The position numbers and the translations under genes were made by a program. From CAYMSO01 sp964393185 (lineage in GTDB: Bacteria; Patescibacteriota; Dojkabacteria; J137), in contig CAYMSO010000002.1 in assembly GCA_964393185.1 (NCBI GenBank), forward strand, positions 87,095 through 151,094: a stretch of DNA of 64,000 nucleotides, in the 5' to 3' direction. The notes under the pieces are model-generated. The model saw nothing but the letters and a program-made list of their open reading frames with translations, was not told the DNA's origin and did not search any database. Below are positions 8,982 to 17,513 of the stretch, one piece after another. Every line of letters starts with the position of its first letter. The stretch's first letter is position 1.

Positions 8982-8987
8982 ATTTTA
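8982..8987 (-). promoter_or_regulatory. Extended -10 of the kinase gene
   Basis: TGATAAAAT on the minus strand is followed by 5 nt and the kinase ATG (8974-8976), which predicts a leaderless transcript. Confidence 0.5.
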
Positions 8988-9079
8988 TCATACTTATCGA
9001 ATTTTGTCACCTTGGAGTGGCGACATATTGTAGAGGTCCTTAGATTATAATATACTTAAGTAATTATTATTAAATCTAT

Positions 9080-9343
9080 ATGGCTACTTTAGAGCAGTTA
9101 GCACAAGAACTTGAATTAATTAAACTTAGAAATAAAAAAGTAGAAAAAGATAAGGAATGGGAAGTAAGTTGGACAAGAAGAATATCTATTGCAGTCTTAA
9201 CTTATTTTACAATTTTATTGTTCTTCCTAGCCGGAGAATTTGATAGACCATTTGTAAGCGCATTAGTGCCAACTTTAGGTTTTCTATTATCTACATTATC
9301 TTTGGGTATATTAAAAAAAATTTACTTTAATAGAAATAAATGA
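9080..9343 (+). CDS. Small conserved two-helix membrane protein
   Basis: An 87-residue protein: a charged N-terminal helix (residues 3-30, probable coiled coil), then KEWEVSWTRRISIAVLTYFT leading into the first membrane span (about 35-52). A short loop and a second span (SALVPTLGFLLSTLSLGILKKI) follow. Similar small proteins with the PTLGFLLSTLSL signature occur in diverse bacteria, but no function is known. Its stop overlaps the ung start by 4 nt (ATGA), so the two genes are translationally linked. A TATAAT lies at 9046-9051. Confidence 0.75.
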   Translation: MATLEQLAQELELIKLRNKKVEKDKEWEVSWTRRISIAVLTYFTILLFFLAGEFDRPFVSALVPTLGFLLSTLSLGILKKIYFNRNK

Positions 9344-10002
9344 ATATTAAACTGGATGATTCCTGGAAACAGCTTCTGAAAGATGAGTTTGAAAAAGACT
9401 ATTTTAAGAATTTAGTCAATTTTATTAAAGATGAATATACCAATAATGTAATTTATCCTCCTGGTCCATTAATATTTAGAGCACTGAACGAGTGTAAGTT
9501 TGAAGATGTTAAGGTAGTAATTTTGGGACAGGATCCATACCATACTCCTGGTGTGGCAAATGGGCTAGCATTTTCGGCTAATCATGGTCAAAAAATTCCT
9601 CCATCATTACTAAATATATACAAAGAACTACAGAATGATTTAGGAAAGAATATTCCTGATTCTCCTGATTTAAGTAGATGGGCCAGACAAGGGGTTTTAT
9701 TGTTGAATGCTACGCTTACAGTCAGAAAGGGACAAGCAGCTTCCCATCAAAATAAAGGCTGGGAAATTTTTACCGATGCAATCATAAAAATAATTTCGGA
9801 ACAAAAAGATCATGTTGTGTTTTTTCTTTGGGGAGCATATGCACAAAAGAAAGGTGAAATTATAGACGAAGAAAAGCACTTAGTTATTAAATCAGCACAT
9901 CCTTCTCCCTTTTCTGCAGATAAAGGCTTTTTTGGTAGTAGACCATTCTCTCAAGCTAATGAATTTTTAAGAACAGTAGGAAAAACACAAATCAACTGGT
10001 AA
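9340..10002 (+). CDS. ung: Uracil-DNA glycosylase, family 1
   Basis: A 220-residue UDG that excises uracil from DNA in base-excision repair. It has the water-activating motif GQDPYH (Asp65), the uracil-binding NGLAFS, and the leucine-loop segment SAHPSPFSADKGFFGSRPFS with its catalytic His. The length matches the family. It overlaps the preceding small membrane-protein gene by 4 nt. A heptamer repeat array begins immediately after the stop codon. Confidence 0.96.
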   Translation: MNIKLDDSWKQLLKDEFEKDYFKNLVNFIKDEYTNNVIYPPGPLIFRALNECKFEDVKVVILGQDPYHTPGVANGLAFSANHGQKIPPSLLNIYKELQNDLGKNIPDSPDLSRWARQGVLLLNATLTVRKGQAASHQNKGWEIFTDAIIKIISEQKDHVVFFLWGAYAQKKGEIIDEEKHLVIKSAHPSPFSADKGFFGSRPFSQANEFLRTVGKTQINW

Positions 10003-10088
10003 CCCATAACCACTCCCCATAACTCATAACTCGTAACTCACAACCCATAACCCGTAACTCAAAACTCAAAACCCATAACCCACAACTC
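10003..10088. repeat. Heptamer array (C-rich on + strand), clearest copy
   Basis: About twelve consecutive 7-nt units, for example CCATAAC, TCATAAC, TCGTAAC, TCACAAC, CCGTAAC, TCAAAAC and CCACAAC. The phase is kept across the array while positions 1, 3 and 4 vary. It starts directly after the ung stop codon and contains no ORF. Confidence 0.88.
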
Positions 10089-10145
10089 CATATTTACATC
10101 TGTTCTTTTTCTTTCTATACTTCTAATATTAGTTATTTTTTAAAT

Positions 10146-11003
10146 ATGCAAAAAATCAAAAACAGCTGGCGTATCAGTAAGAGAAGTTTTAGTATACTAA
10201 TGAATGATTCGAGGTTAATAACGTTGCAAATCGTTTCTATTATTTTAGCCACCATAGCAGCCGCTGCAATTATTATACTGACTTCATTAATATTTGATTT
10301 TGACGAGGCTAGTACAAGCGAAAGCGGAGGAGAGGTTCTAGGTCTTCTGATTTTATTTATTCTTTACTTTGTTGTGTCTACAGTTGTTGTTTACATCAAT
10401 TACATGATTACATTCATTGTGCTAAAAAAAATTGAGAATATTAATGTCAGTCTTTCGGAAGCAATGGGCTCTGCCAATTCAAAACTAGGTACAATTATGG
10501 GATATGCTCTAATAGCTGCAACAGTAGGAGTTATTTTAAATATACTACAAAACGCAAGCAGAAACAGCGATAAACCAGCTGCACGAATTGCCGGTAGTAT
10601 TGCAAATGCATTAGGTGGAGCAGCATGGAGTATCGCAACATTTTTAGTTATACCTGTTTTGGTAATGAATAATGTAGGCCCAATAGATGCAATCAAACAA
10701 AGCCTAGCACTATTCAAAAAAACCTGGGGAGAACAAATTATAGGAGGGTTTGCTTATGGATTAATCATATTCATCGTTGCTTTGCCGGCATTTATAATTT
10801 CTTTTTTGATAATTATTTCGGGAGTAAGTGCAGAATCTTCGGGCACAACAGGTTTAGGCATATTCTTGCTAACTATTACTATTATAATAGCTGCACTTGT
10901 AAGTAGCGCAATAAGCACAATTTACAAATCAATTCTGTTTAAATTTGCAACGGAAGGAAAAATTGCCGAAGGTTTTGACGAATCGATGATAAAAAATCTG
11001 TAA
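10146..11003 (+). CDS. Polytopic membrane protein, DUF6159-like
   Basis: A 285-residue protein beginning QKIKNSWRISKRSFSILMND, a typical cytosolic opening of DUF6159-type proteins. About six hydrophobic segments follow at residues 25-50, 70-100, 120-140, 160-180, 200-225 and 235-265. The long Gly/Ala-rich loops resemble permease-like channels. No catalytic motif is evident and the function is unknown. No SD is present. The 155 nt after it hold no gene. Confidence 0.72.
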   Translation: MQKIKNSWRISKRSFSILMNDSRLITLQIVSIILATIAAAAIIILTSLIFDFDEASTSESGGEVLGLLILFILYFVVSTVVVYINYMITFIVLKKIENINVSLSEAMGSANSKLGTIMGYALIAATVGVILNILQNASRNSDKPAARIAGSIANALGGAAWSIATFLVIPVLVMNNVGPIDAIKQSLALFKKTWGEQIIGGFAYGLIIFIVALPAFIISFLIIISGVSAESSGTTGLGIFLLTITIIIAALVSSAISTIYKSILFKFATEGKIAEGFDESMIKNL

Positions 11004-11158
11004 AGAAAACAAAGTGATGAACGAAACAATCATCATCTTATGCACCAGGTTATAAAAGCAATATGACTTGACTCTGTAGTAGAAATTAGTAAGAAAAGAT
11101 CTACGTGACTCCAAAAATACTGGGAATGTATGTTCAGTTTGAAAAATGTTCCTACTAT

Positions 11159-12100
11159 TTACTGTCGAATCAAAGTAATGTACGAGTACGATGATGAATC
11201 AAATTCAGATTCTAATTTAAACCTAAAGCCTTCGAGCTTTTGCAACAATTCATCTTTATTATTTTTCTTTTCAAAATACATTTGTTCCTTGCCATTTTGC
11301 ATAAAGCAAATCCATGATTGACTAGATTTTTCTGCAGTTTTAAATTCTAGAATTAATCTAGAATCCGGCTTTAGTATTTTAAAAAAAGCATCCAAATAGT
11401 TTGCCTCTTTCTCGAGCGGAATTAATGGCCAGTACTTATTGACCAACATAAGATTGAAGTGGACTGGTTTGAATGTGTTTAAAAGAAAATCTTTTGTAGT
11501 AAAAGATGCAAGCTTATTACACTTAACTTTGCTTAGTTGGTTTAATTTATTTGCATAATCTATAATAGTAACTTTATACTTCTTACTTGCGAGAACCATT
11601 GGCAAAATTGAGCACCCGCTACCAAGTATTAGTGCTCTAGCATTTGTAGTTTGAACTGACATCAGTCCAGCTAATTGCAACAAGTGATTACTCTGAATAT
11701 CGTCATTTTTCTTTAGTAGTTGTTCTGCATTTGCATTTCTAAGTCTTCTCATTTTAGTCAAAACATTTTTATAATCGAAATTAATCATCGTCTTTTTTCT
11801 ATCTAATTCTTGTCTGACTTGCTTTAGCTTCCACAAGTATAGTGGTCCTTTGTTTTCTTCTGTAATATCTGCAACAAAAGAATACACTCTTTCGAGTATT
11901 ACTCTATCAATACTTCTTGCCAGTCTAAGATATATCTTTAAGTTAGCTAAGTCATTTAAATCTGAAGCAAGTTTGTACGCGTAAGCTTGAAATTCGTGGG
12001 CAGCCCTTCGCTTTGATAATTTAGAGTCGCGATTATTATCTGGATTAGAAAAATCGTAGTTTATTAAAATATCTTTGGCTGTTACAAAAGCTGAATTCAT
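11159..12100 (-). CDS. SAM-dependent methyltransferase-like protein
   Basis: A 313-residue protein. Its C-terminal half has the Rossmann methyltransferase order: motif I RALILGSGCSILPMVLA, acidic end of beta-2 (VTIIDYANKL), motif IV region FNLMLVNKYWPLI, and a post-motif strand PDSRLILEFKTAEK. The N-terminal 130 residues are helical and charged and may bind the substrate. Motif I reads GSGCS instead of GxGxG, so activity is probable but not certain. The substrate is unknown. Flanking intergenic regions (155 and 217 nt) hold nothing recognisable. Confidence 0.7.
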   Translation of the reverse strand: MNSAFVTAKDILINYDFSNPDNNRDSKLSKRRAAHEFQAYAYKLASDLNDLANLKIYLRLARSIDRVILERVYSFVADITEENKGPLYLWKLKQVRQELDRKKTMINFDYKNVLTKMRRLRNANAEQLLKKNDDIQSNHLLQLAGLMSVQTTNARALILGSGCSILPMVLASKKYKVTIIDYANKLNQLSKVKCNKLASFTTKDFLLNTFKPVHFNLMLVNKYWPLIPLEKEANYLDAFFKILKPDSRLILEFKTAEKSSQSWICFMQNGKEQMYFEKKNNKDELLQKLEGFRFKLESEFDSSSYSYITLIRQ

Positions 12101-12317
12101 CTAATAAAAACTAAGTTATATATCTTAGATATATCGTCAACAAGTGTTAGTTGTTAACTTATTCTAAAACATAACTATAATTGGATCAAATAATTACTTC
12201 GAAACTATAGTTCCACAATATATTTGTTTTGCAATTACTTATTACAACGAGAATAATTCGTGAAACCAGGAAATATAGAAAACTTTGCGGAATATGCTAT
12301 ATCAATTTAGATTAAAA

Positions 12318-12689
12318 TTAATTTTCTGTAAAGAGAGAATCATCTGTAAGAAGAGAAATATCTGTCAGCAAAAGTCTGTCCAGATTTTGTAGTTCTCGAG
12401 ATTGCTCAACATTATTGTTACTAATAAATTCTGTATACCAATATAATAAATTTTTTAGCGCTTGTTGAGAAGCTTTATCGGGGCGAGTATGTAGATCAAG
12501 CTTTTTTCGATCAAATAAATGATTTATCAGTTTCTTCGCCTTAAGATAAGAAGTATCGGGATCTTTGTCTACCGTTTTTTTAAGTTTATAAATCAACATA
12601 TTAAGCATAATCCGCTCTTTCAAACCGAGCTTGGATTTTCCTTTTTCTAATACGTATATTTCGTAATCTAGTTTATCCAAAAAAGCCAT
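12318..12689 (-). CDS. Hypothetical protein, 123 aa
   Basis: Unrecognised basic helical protein (AFLDKLDYEIYVLEKGKSKL...). It has no membrane segment and a leucine-rich acidic tail (DRLLLTDISLLTDDSLFTEN). It carries a perfect -10 placing the transcription start at its ATG, which supports the gene being real. Confidence 0.6.
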   Translation of the reverse strand: MAFLDKLDYEIYVLEKGKSKLGLKERIMLNMLIYKLKKTVDKDPDTSYLKAKKLINHLFDRKKLDLHTRPDKASQQALKNLLYWYTEFISNNNVEQSRELQNLDRLLLTDISLLTDDSLFTEN

Positions 12690-12695
12690 AGCATT

Positions 12696-12701
12696 ATTAT
12701 A
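12696..12701 (-). promoter_or_regulatory. -10 box of the 12318-12689 gene
   Basis: TATAAT on the minus strand lies 6 nt before the ATG, predicting a leaderless mRNA. Confidence 0.55.
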
Positions 12702-12792
12702 CTATTCATTTTTCATATTAAAAAATTGAAGATCCAAGACCTGGACATTATTATTTACTTAAATGTAAAATCAGTATAGAAAAGAATCTAAT

Positions 12793-13521
12793 ATGGATAT
12801 ACCAATTGTATGGCAAAACCCTAATGAAACGTGCGATTTTACTGGTAGTTGGGTATTAAGTGCTCTACCAAGTCAAGTTATTGATGTAGACTGGGAAGAA
12901 TATGATTCAAAAGTTAAAGATATAGTTAGAGCATTTGGACTTAACTGCCCGGATAATGGCTTCACTACTAGATCAACTATTGTCCCATTATACAATCCCA
13001 GTGTACAGCCAAGTCCTGAGTTCAAACACGAACAACCATCTACAGTCATAGAATTGTCAAACGATGCCACTCTTGTGGTTCCATTACCATTCGACAGCAA
13101 TCAAACGCCAACAGTACGCAATTTTATGGGTGGAACCCACGAAAGGATCACATTCGAGGTACGATTTCTACCAGAACCTGTTATTAATGCACAGGGTACT
13201 CCAGTTGCGCCAGAGAATACATTTCAAACCTCAGTATTAGTTACAATAAATGGAGATAGAACCTATACAATGGAGGGCAAGGATTATAATCAAGTTAACG
13301 CACAATTTTATACACTGGAAGTGAATGGGCAGGATAAATTAATTTTCGTTATGGATAAAAAGGGTGGTATTAAAGCGGAAGACAACATAGAAATATTTAT
13401 CGTTGATGACGTACCTATAATTCTTCCTAAATTAAACATTAGTGGCGATGTTGTTATTGGTGTTTTTACCAACACAAATACTGTTGAAGAAGGTATTAGA
13501 CAGGCTCAAGAGGAACAATAA
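12793..13521 (+). CDS. Hypothetical protein, 242 aa
   Basis: Unrecognised soluble protein. The sequence is rich in beta-prone segments (TFEVRFLPEP, TSVLVTINGDRTYTM, QFYTLEVNG, NIEIFIVDDVPIIL, NISGDVVIGVFT), suggesting a beta-sandwich. There is no signal peptide or transmembrane segment. It stands alone between two minus-strand orphans. Confidence 0.65.
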   Translation: MDIPIVWQNPNETCDFTGSWVLSALPSQVIDVDWEEYDSKVKDIVRAFGLNCPDNGFTTRSTIVPLYNPSVQPSPEFKHEQPSTVIELSNDATLVVPLPFDSNQTPTVRNFMGGTHERITFEVRFLPEPVINAQGTPVAPENTFQTSVLVTINGDRTYTMEGKDYNQVNAQFYTLEVNGQDKLIFVMDKKGGIKAEDNIEIFIVDDVPIILPKLNISGDVVIGVFTNTNTVEEGIRQAQEEQ

Positions 13522-13544
13522 ATATTAAGCAGCAAAGATCCTAT

Positions 13545-13847
13545 TCACTGCAGCTCTAAATAATTGCCTAAATTTGCGCTTAACCTAAATGCCACTTCGA
13601 TATCAACTTTAGATATAGCTGATATATAATAAGTCGCTAGTAAACATAACTGTTGTCTATACTGAGTACCTAAAAAATCACCTTGATTTGATAAGTAAAA
13701 AATCAATTCATTCGTACGTGTTATAGCGTCAACTACATTTGCTTCAACTAAATATTGTAACTCATTATATTGCAAAACGGATTCTATATCTGCTCCTGGT
13801 GCCTGAAAGGAGAGTATAGTAGTCGTTTCTTGGGGGGTTAAGTTCAT
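13545..13847 (-). CDS. Hypothetical protein, 100 aa
   Basis: Unrecognised mostly helical acidic protein (LTPQETTTILSFQAPGADIE...). It contains one cysteine and no motif. It lies 58 nt downstream of the Mur ligase gene on the same strand, which makes co-transcription possible. Its start follows no clear promoter. Confidence 0.5.
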   Translation of the reverse strand: MNLTPQETTTILSFQAPGADIESVLQYNELQYLVEANVVDAITRTNELIFYLSNQGDFLGTQYRQQLCLLATYYISAISKVDIEVAFRLSANLGNYLELQ

Positions 13848-13905
13848 ATGCTCAATAAAACTTCAGGGATTGTAGCAGAGAATATTTAGAATTGTAAGCA
13901 GAAAT

Positions 13906-15411
13906 TTATACAATGCTCTCAACTAGCTTATTTGCTATTTCTGTCAATCTATAAGAACTAAAGAAAACTATAAGCGTTTTTGCGCGGTGATTAGCTACGG
14001 CATTGCTAAGTTCAGCAATAATACTACTATTGGGAACATGCTTTGCATTTACACCCAAGTCATTGAGCCACTTAACTATTTCTTCCGATGTTGCTAATTC
14101 ATTCTTGTAATCCGATAAATCTGGAATGATTATTTGATCGGCGTTATCGAATGTGCCAGAATAGTTCTTTTTGAATTCAGTTTCGGACTTAAATCTACTT
14201 CCACTGTTTGGTTCAAAAATAGCAACTATTTTGTGATCGGGATAATATTGTTTCAATGTGTTTAAAGAATTTAGCGTTCTATTTGGCGCTACGCCAAAGT
14301 CATCAACAACTACCAAATCATCAGATGAATGAAGTATTTCAAGCCGCTTCTTAGGACCCAAAAAATCCCTAAATACCTTAGAAATTATATTGAGATTACC
14401 TGTGCCTTGCAACAGAACTTGTGCGGGCATAACTTTTGAAGGCAAATTGCAGATTAAAGTTGTAGTGGCAAGAATATTTTCTAAATTATATTCTCCTAAA
14501 AGTTTAGTTTCCGATCTAAGAATAACTTCTCCTTTATGATTTAGAATTTTAAACTTTTTAGGTTCTGCTGCGTCTTTCTCGATAGTCCACAAAAGATTAC
14601 TATCTTTTTGTAACTTGGAATTTCGAATTTGAGAATTATAGAAGTACCTAACCACTTTACATTTGGCGTGCTCAATTATTTTGTCAATATTCTCATCTCC
14701 CCATTTAGCAATAATTAAGCCATCTTCGGGTACTAATTCTACACATTTTTTGAACTCATCAATGTAATCCTTTTGAGTAGGAAAAACATCCTGATGCTCA
14801 TAGCCTATATTTGTAATTATCAAGTACTTAGGTTTGTACTCTAAGAATTTAGCTCCTCTAGAAAATTCTTTGCTATGATATTCATCTCCTTCTAAAACTG
14901 ACCAGTCAGATTCTGTGTTTACTAGTGAGCTAGGAAGGTCCTTAACCTCAGCTCCAATCATGTAACTAGGGTCGAGATTCAATTCTTGCAAGACTCTTAC
15001 TACTAAAGATGTTGTAGTTGTTTTACCTGCTGTTCCAATCACAACTACAGAATTTTGTTTGACTAAATATTCGCCTAATATTTGCGAAAATGGTCTAAAG
15101 TCAAGTTTGTGTACTTTTGCAAAAAGTAATTCTTTGTTTTTTGCAGTTGTAGACTCAACTATTAATCCTAGATCGGGTTTATCCGAAATAGATAACTTTG
15201 TTTCTAATTTTCTTTCCCAATATTCCCGAGTTAGGTGCTTAAAGTTGTATCCTTCGGCTGTGTTTATTTTTTCGCGTATAAGAAACTCGCTAACTGGCGG
15301 GAAATATTGAAAATCAGAGCCTGTTACAAACCAGCCCATATCCTTAAACATTTTTGCCACATTCGAAGTTGCTTTTCCACAAATACCAATAGCGTGAAAC
15401 CATTTTTTCAT
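13906..15411 (-). CDS. Mur ligase family protein (MurC/Mpl-like)
   Basis: A 501-residue three-domain ligase of the MurC/Mpl group, which joins UDP-MurNAc to an amino acid or peptide with ATP in peptidoglycan synthesis or recycling. The N-terminal Rossmann domain reads HAIGICGKATSNVAKM, the P-loop is GTAGKTTT (126-133), the carbamylated-Lys/metal region shows LEGDEYHS, and ITNIGYEHQDVF carries the usual His. The C-terminal domain has FEPNSGSRF. The family's DDFAHHP motif is DDFGVAPNR here, so the HHP is lost. Mpl is favoured over MurC by the N-terminal ESTTAKNKELLFA and the DEYHS context. It lies near mraY. Confidence 0.85.
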   Translation of the reverse strand: MKKWFHAIGICGKATSNVAKMFKDMGWFVTGSDFQYFPPVSEFLIREKINTAEGYNFKHLTREYWERKLETKLSISDKPDLGLIVESTTAKNKELLFAKVHKLDFRPFSQILGEYLVKQNSVVVIGTAGKTTTTSLVVRVLQELNLDPSYMIGAEVKDLPSSLVNTESDWSVLEGDEYHSKEFSRGAKFLEYKPKYLIITNIGYEHQDVFPTQKDYIDEFKKCVELVPEDGLIIAKWGDENIDKIIEHAKCKVVRYFYNSQIRNSKLQKDSNLLWTIEKDAAEPKKFKILNHKGEVILRSETKLLGEYNLENILATTTLICNLPSKVMPAQVLLQGTGNLNIISKVFRDFLGPKKRLEILHSSDDLVVVDDFGVAPNRTLNSLNTLKQYYPDHKIVAIFEPNSGSRFKSETEFKKNYSGTFDNADQIIIPDLSDYKNELATSEEIVKWLNDLGVNAKHVPNSSIIAELSNAVANHRAKTLIVFFSSYRLTEIANKLVESIV

Positions 15412-15418
15412 AATAGGT

Positions 15419-15424
15419 ATTATA
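15419..15424 (-). promoter_or_regulatory. Extended -10 of the Mur ligase gene
   Basis: TGATATAAT on the minus strand is followed by 7 nt and the ATG, consistent with a leaderless mRNA. Confidence 0.6.
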
Positions 15425-15449
15425 TCACTATTTTATTGCTATAATTCCA

Positions 15450-15587
15450 TCATGGAATTTCCCAGTAGTCAGCCACAAAGTCAATAAGAGATTCTTTGTA
15501 AACTGCCGAATTTCTTTTTAAATGAAGAAATTTATTTTCTTTAACAATAATAGCCTTAGCTCCGATTTGCTGTATTCCTGATTGCAT
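15450..15587 (-). pseudogene. Truncated NUDIX hydrolase remnant
   Basis: A 45-codon minus-strand reading frame starts MQSGIQQIGAKAIIVKENK, continues FLHLKRNS, and ends DFVADYWEIP then TGA. This is the N-terminal part of a NUDIX hydrolase: the first strand, the kR segment and the YWEIP that normally runs into the GGxxE Nudix box. The stop falls exactly where PGG would continue, and nothing Nudix-like follows in any frame before the Mur ligase promoter. It is therefore a gene remnant. Confidence 0.7.
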
Positions 15588-15672
15588 AGAGTTTCTTGAT
15601 TTCTATCTCTAACTTAGTCTAAATAGTAATACCAAAAATAAGCAGAATTTGTATTATTCACAGCTTTCATAA

Positions 15673-15678
15673 TATAAT
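15673..15678 (+). promoter_or_regulatory. -10 box of nrdR
   Basis: TATAAT lies 28 nt before the nrdR ATG, predicting a leader of about 22 nt. There is no obvious -35. Confidence 0.45.
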
Positions 15679-15706
15679 AACTCTATAAGCGATTAAAAAC
15701 TCCATT

Positions 15707-16159
15707 ATGCATTGCCCATATTGCAAAAATAGAAACACAAAAGTGGTAGATAAAAGAGATAATGAAGAAACAAATTCTACAAGAAGAAGAAGGGAATGCG
15801 AGAATTGTGAAAAAAGATTTACTACCTATGAACGCGTAGAAAAAGTCTTATTAAATGTATTGAAGCGTGACGGCAGAGTTGAAGAATTTAACAGAGAAAA
15901 ATTGAAGTTAGGAATAATGAAAGCTGTTAAAAAAAGGCCTATCCCACCCGAAAAAATAGATGAACTGATTGAAGATATTGAACAAAAATTAATGGCCCGT
16001 GATGAGCAATATATCAAGTCAACCGAGATTGGTGAACTAGTGCTAAAAGGACTCAGCAAAATTGATAAGCTAGGAGCTTTATTGTTTGCTGCTGTGTACA
16101 AAGAATTTGAAGATTTAGAGGATGTAGAAAAGGAATTAAAGAGACTTACAAAGAATTAA
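15707..16159 (+). CDS. nrdR: Transcriptional repressor NrdR
   Basis: A 150-residue nucleotide-sensing repressor of ribonucleotide reductase genes. The N-terminal zinc ribbon has Cys3, Cys6, Cys31 and Cys34 with the RRRRECENCEKRFTTYER DNA-binding strand. The ATP-cone follows from about residue 46 (VLKRDGRVEEFNREKLKLGI). The length is standard. No ribonucleotide reductase gene is in the window, so its targets (NrdR boxes) lie elsewhere. It is convergent with mraY, with 4 nt between the stops. Confidence 0.96.
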   Translation: MHCPYCKNRNTKVVDKRDNEETNSTRRRRECENCEKRFTTYERVEKVLLNVLKRDGRVEEFNREKLKLGIMKAVKKRPIPPEKIDELIEDIEQKLMARDEQYIKSTEIGELVLKGLSKIDKLGALLFAAVYKEFEDLEDVEKELKRLTKN

Positions 16160-16163
16160 CAAC

Positions 16164-17303
16164 CTATCTTTGTACAAAATAAATCCATAGTCCAATAATA
16201 GAACAAACAAGACCAAAAAGCGCCAACCTCATTACAACTTTTTCCTCGGACCAATTGTTTTTGATTTGTAGGTGATAATGAAGCGGAGCCAGCCTAAAAA
16301 TTCTTCTACCCAAAACTCTTCTACCAAAACCTTGTATAACTACCGAAAGCAAAGTAATGGCAAAAGGAGCAGATATTAAAAGTAACATTAAGGGTTCATC
16401 TACCAAAAATGCTAATCCTGCCAGCAGACTGCCAAGAGCCAAGGCTCCTACGTCTCCCATCTGAAATCTTGCTGGTGGTACATTAAAGTATAAATAGCTA
16501 ATTAAAGACCCGATAACAGTAGAAATTATAAATACAGATCTTATATCATTCTTATATAGTGCAATAATAAGAAAACCAATAAATGATGACATAAGTAAAC
16601 TTGACGAAAGTCCATCCATTCCATCAGATATGTTTACAGCATTAGTCATTAACAGTACAGTTAGCCAAGCAAACGGGATAATCAGAAAACCTATGTTTAG
16701 GTTAAAATCTAGCACCGGAACCCATAAATCACCTGGATTCATTCGTGAGGCGTAAAAGAAGAGACCAATGCCTAAAGATAGGCCAGCAACTGACTGAACC
16801 AGTATTTTTTCGTGGGATTGAATTCCTTTACCGGGATTAGATCCTAAAATAAAAAAAAGTCTTTTGTAAATTTCCCAAGGCAAGGTAACCAGTAAAAACA
16901 ACCTTTTTGCTTTACTTTTATGAACTTTAATCAATTTGAATGTTCTGCTTAACGCTCTTGGATTCTGTCTTTTGAAGCCATAAATATTAAGAACATCATC
17001 CATCCCACCTAGCAGAGCCGATATAGTAAAAATAAACAACATCAAAACTGTACCTTCATTTTTAATTTCTGGATTGAATAGTAAATTGAGAATTATAACT
17101 GTTATAATCACTATTAAGCCTCCCATGATTGGCACACCTGCTTTAGCATCCCGCTTTTCTATTACTGTAGTAAAATCTTCAGCATCCATTCTGCGAGTTA
17201 TATTAAATTTGTATAGCATAGAAATAATTGGAAATGCTATGGCGAAGCTAAATAACATCGAGGAGATAATTATTGTGAGTACATATTCAATTTCGATCGA
17301 CAT
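16164..17303 (-). CDS. mraY: Phospho-N-acetylmuramoyl-pentapeptide transferase
   Basis: A 379-residue polytopic enzyme that transfers phospho-MurNAc-pentapeptide to undecaprenyl phosphate, forming lipid I at the inner membrane. Signature elements are GVPIMGGLIVI near the N-terminus, the Asp-rich catalytic loop NAVNISDGMDGLSS, MGDVGALALGSL, and the MraY-specific histidine motif APLHYHLQIKNNWSEEKVV. That last motif distinguishes it from WecA/TagO. About ten hydrophobic segments are present. The loop between residues 100 and 140 (RQNPRALSRTFKLIKVHKSK) is longer than in E. coli. Together with the Mur ligase and DUF368 it indicates a peptidoglycan-making cell. Confidence 0.93.
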   Translation of the reverse strand: MSIEIEYVLTIIISSMLFSFAIAFPIISMLYKFNITRRMDAEDFTTVIEKRDAKAGVPIMGGLIVIITVIILNLLFNPEIKNEGTVLMLFIFTISALLGGMDDVLNIYGFKRQNPRALSRTFKLIKVHKSKAKRLFLLVTLPWEIYKRLFFILGSNPGKGIQSHEKILVQSVAGLSLGIGLFFYASRMNPGDLWVPVLDFNLNIGFLIIPFAWLTVLLMTNAVNISDGMDGLSSSLLMSSFIGFLIIALYKNDIRSVFIISTVIGSLISYLYFNVPPARFQMGDVGALALGSLLAGLAFLVDEPLMLLLISAPFAITLLSVVIQGFGRRVLGRRIFRLAPLHYHLQIKNNWSEEKVVMRLALFGLVCSIIGLWIYFVQR

Positions 17304-17500
17304 TCAATAGTATTTAATTGCTATGATAGTTAAAGTCAAAAATGCTTAACCAATTATAAAATAACAGATAGTGCTTATAGTGTAAACAGGTTACAGTTTT
17401 TGGCATTTGATTTTAGCCTGCTAGTAATCTTTTAGAGTTTACGACTGTTAATTGTTAAGCCTAGCTCTACCTACACAAAGACACAGAATTTGTCTTACTG

Positions 17501-17506
17501 TATAAT
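17501..17506 (+). promoter_or_regulatory. -10 box fixing the uvrC start
   Basis: TATAAT is followed by 7 nt and the ATG at 17514. A partial -35 (AAGACA, 17478-17483) is spaced 17 nt. The upstream TTG at 17490 would lie inside the promoter, so the ATG is the better start. Confidence 0.6.
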
Positions 17507-17513
17507 TAAACAA

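Noticed and set aside
10003..10088. Heptamer array as CRISPR
   Set aside because: The unit is 7 nt with no unique spacers and no cas genes anywhere in the window.
15450..15452. TGA after YWEIP in the NUDIX remnant as a possible UGA-to-glycine recoding site
   Set aside because: Reading through gives W-N-Y-S rather than the Nudix box, and TGA ends several intact genes here, including pilC and the gene at 9080-9343. A recoded UGA is not supported.
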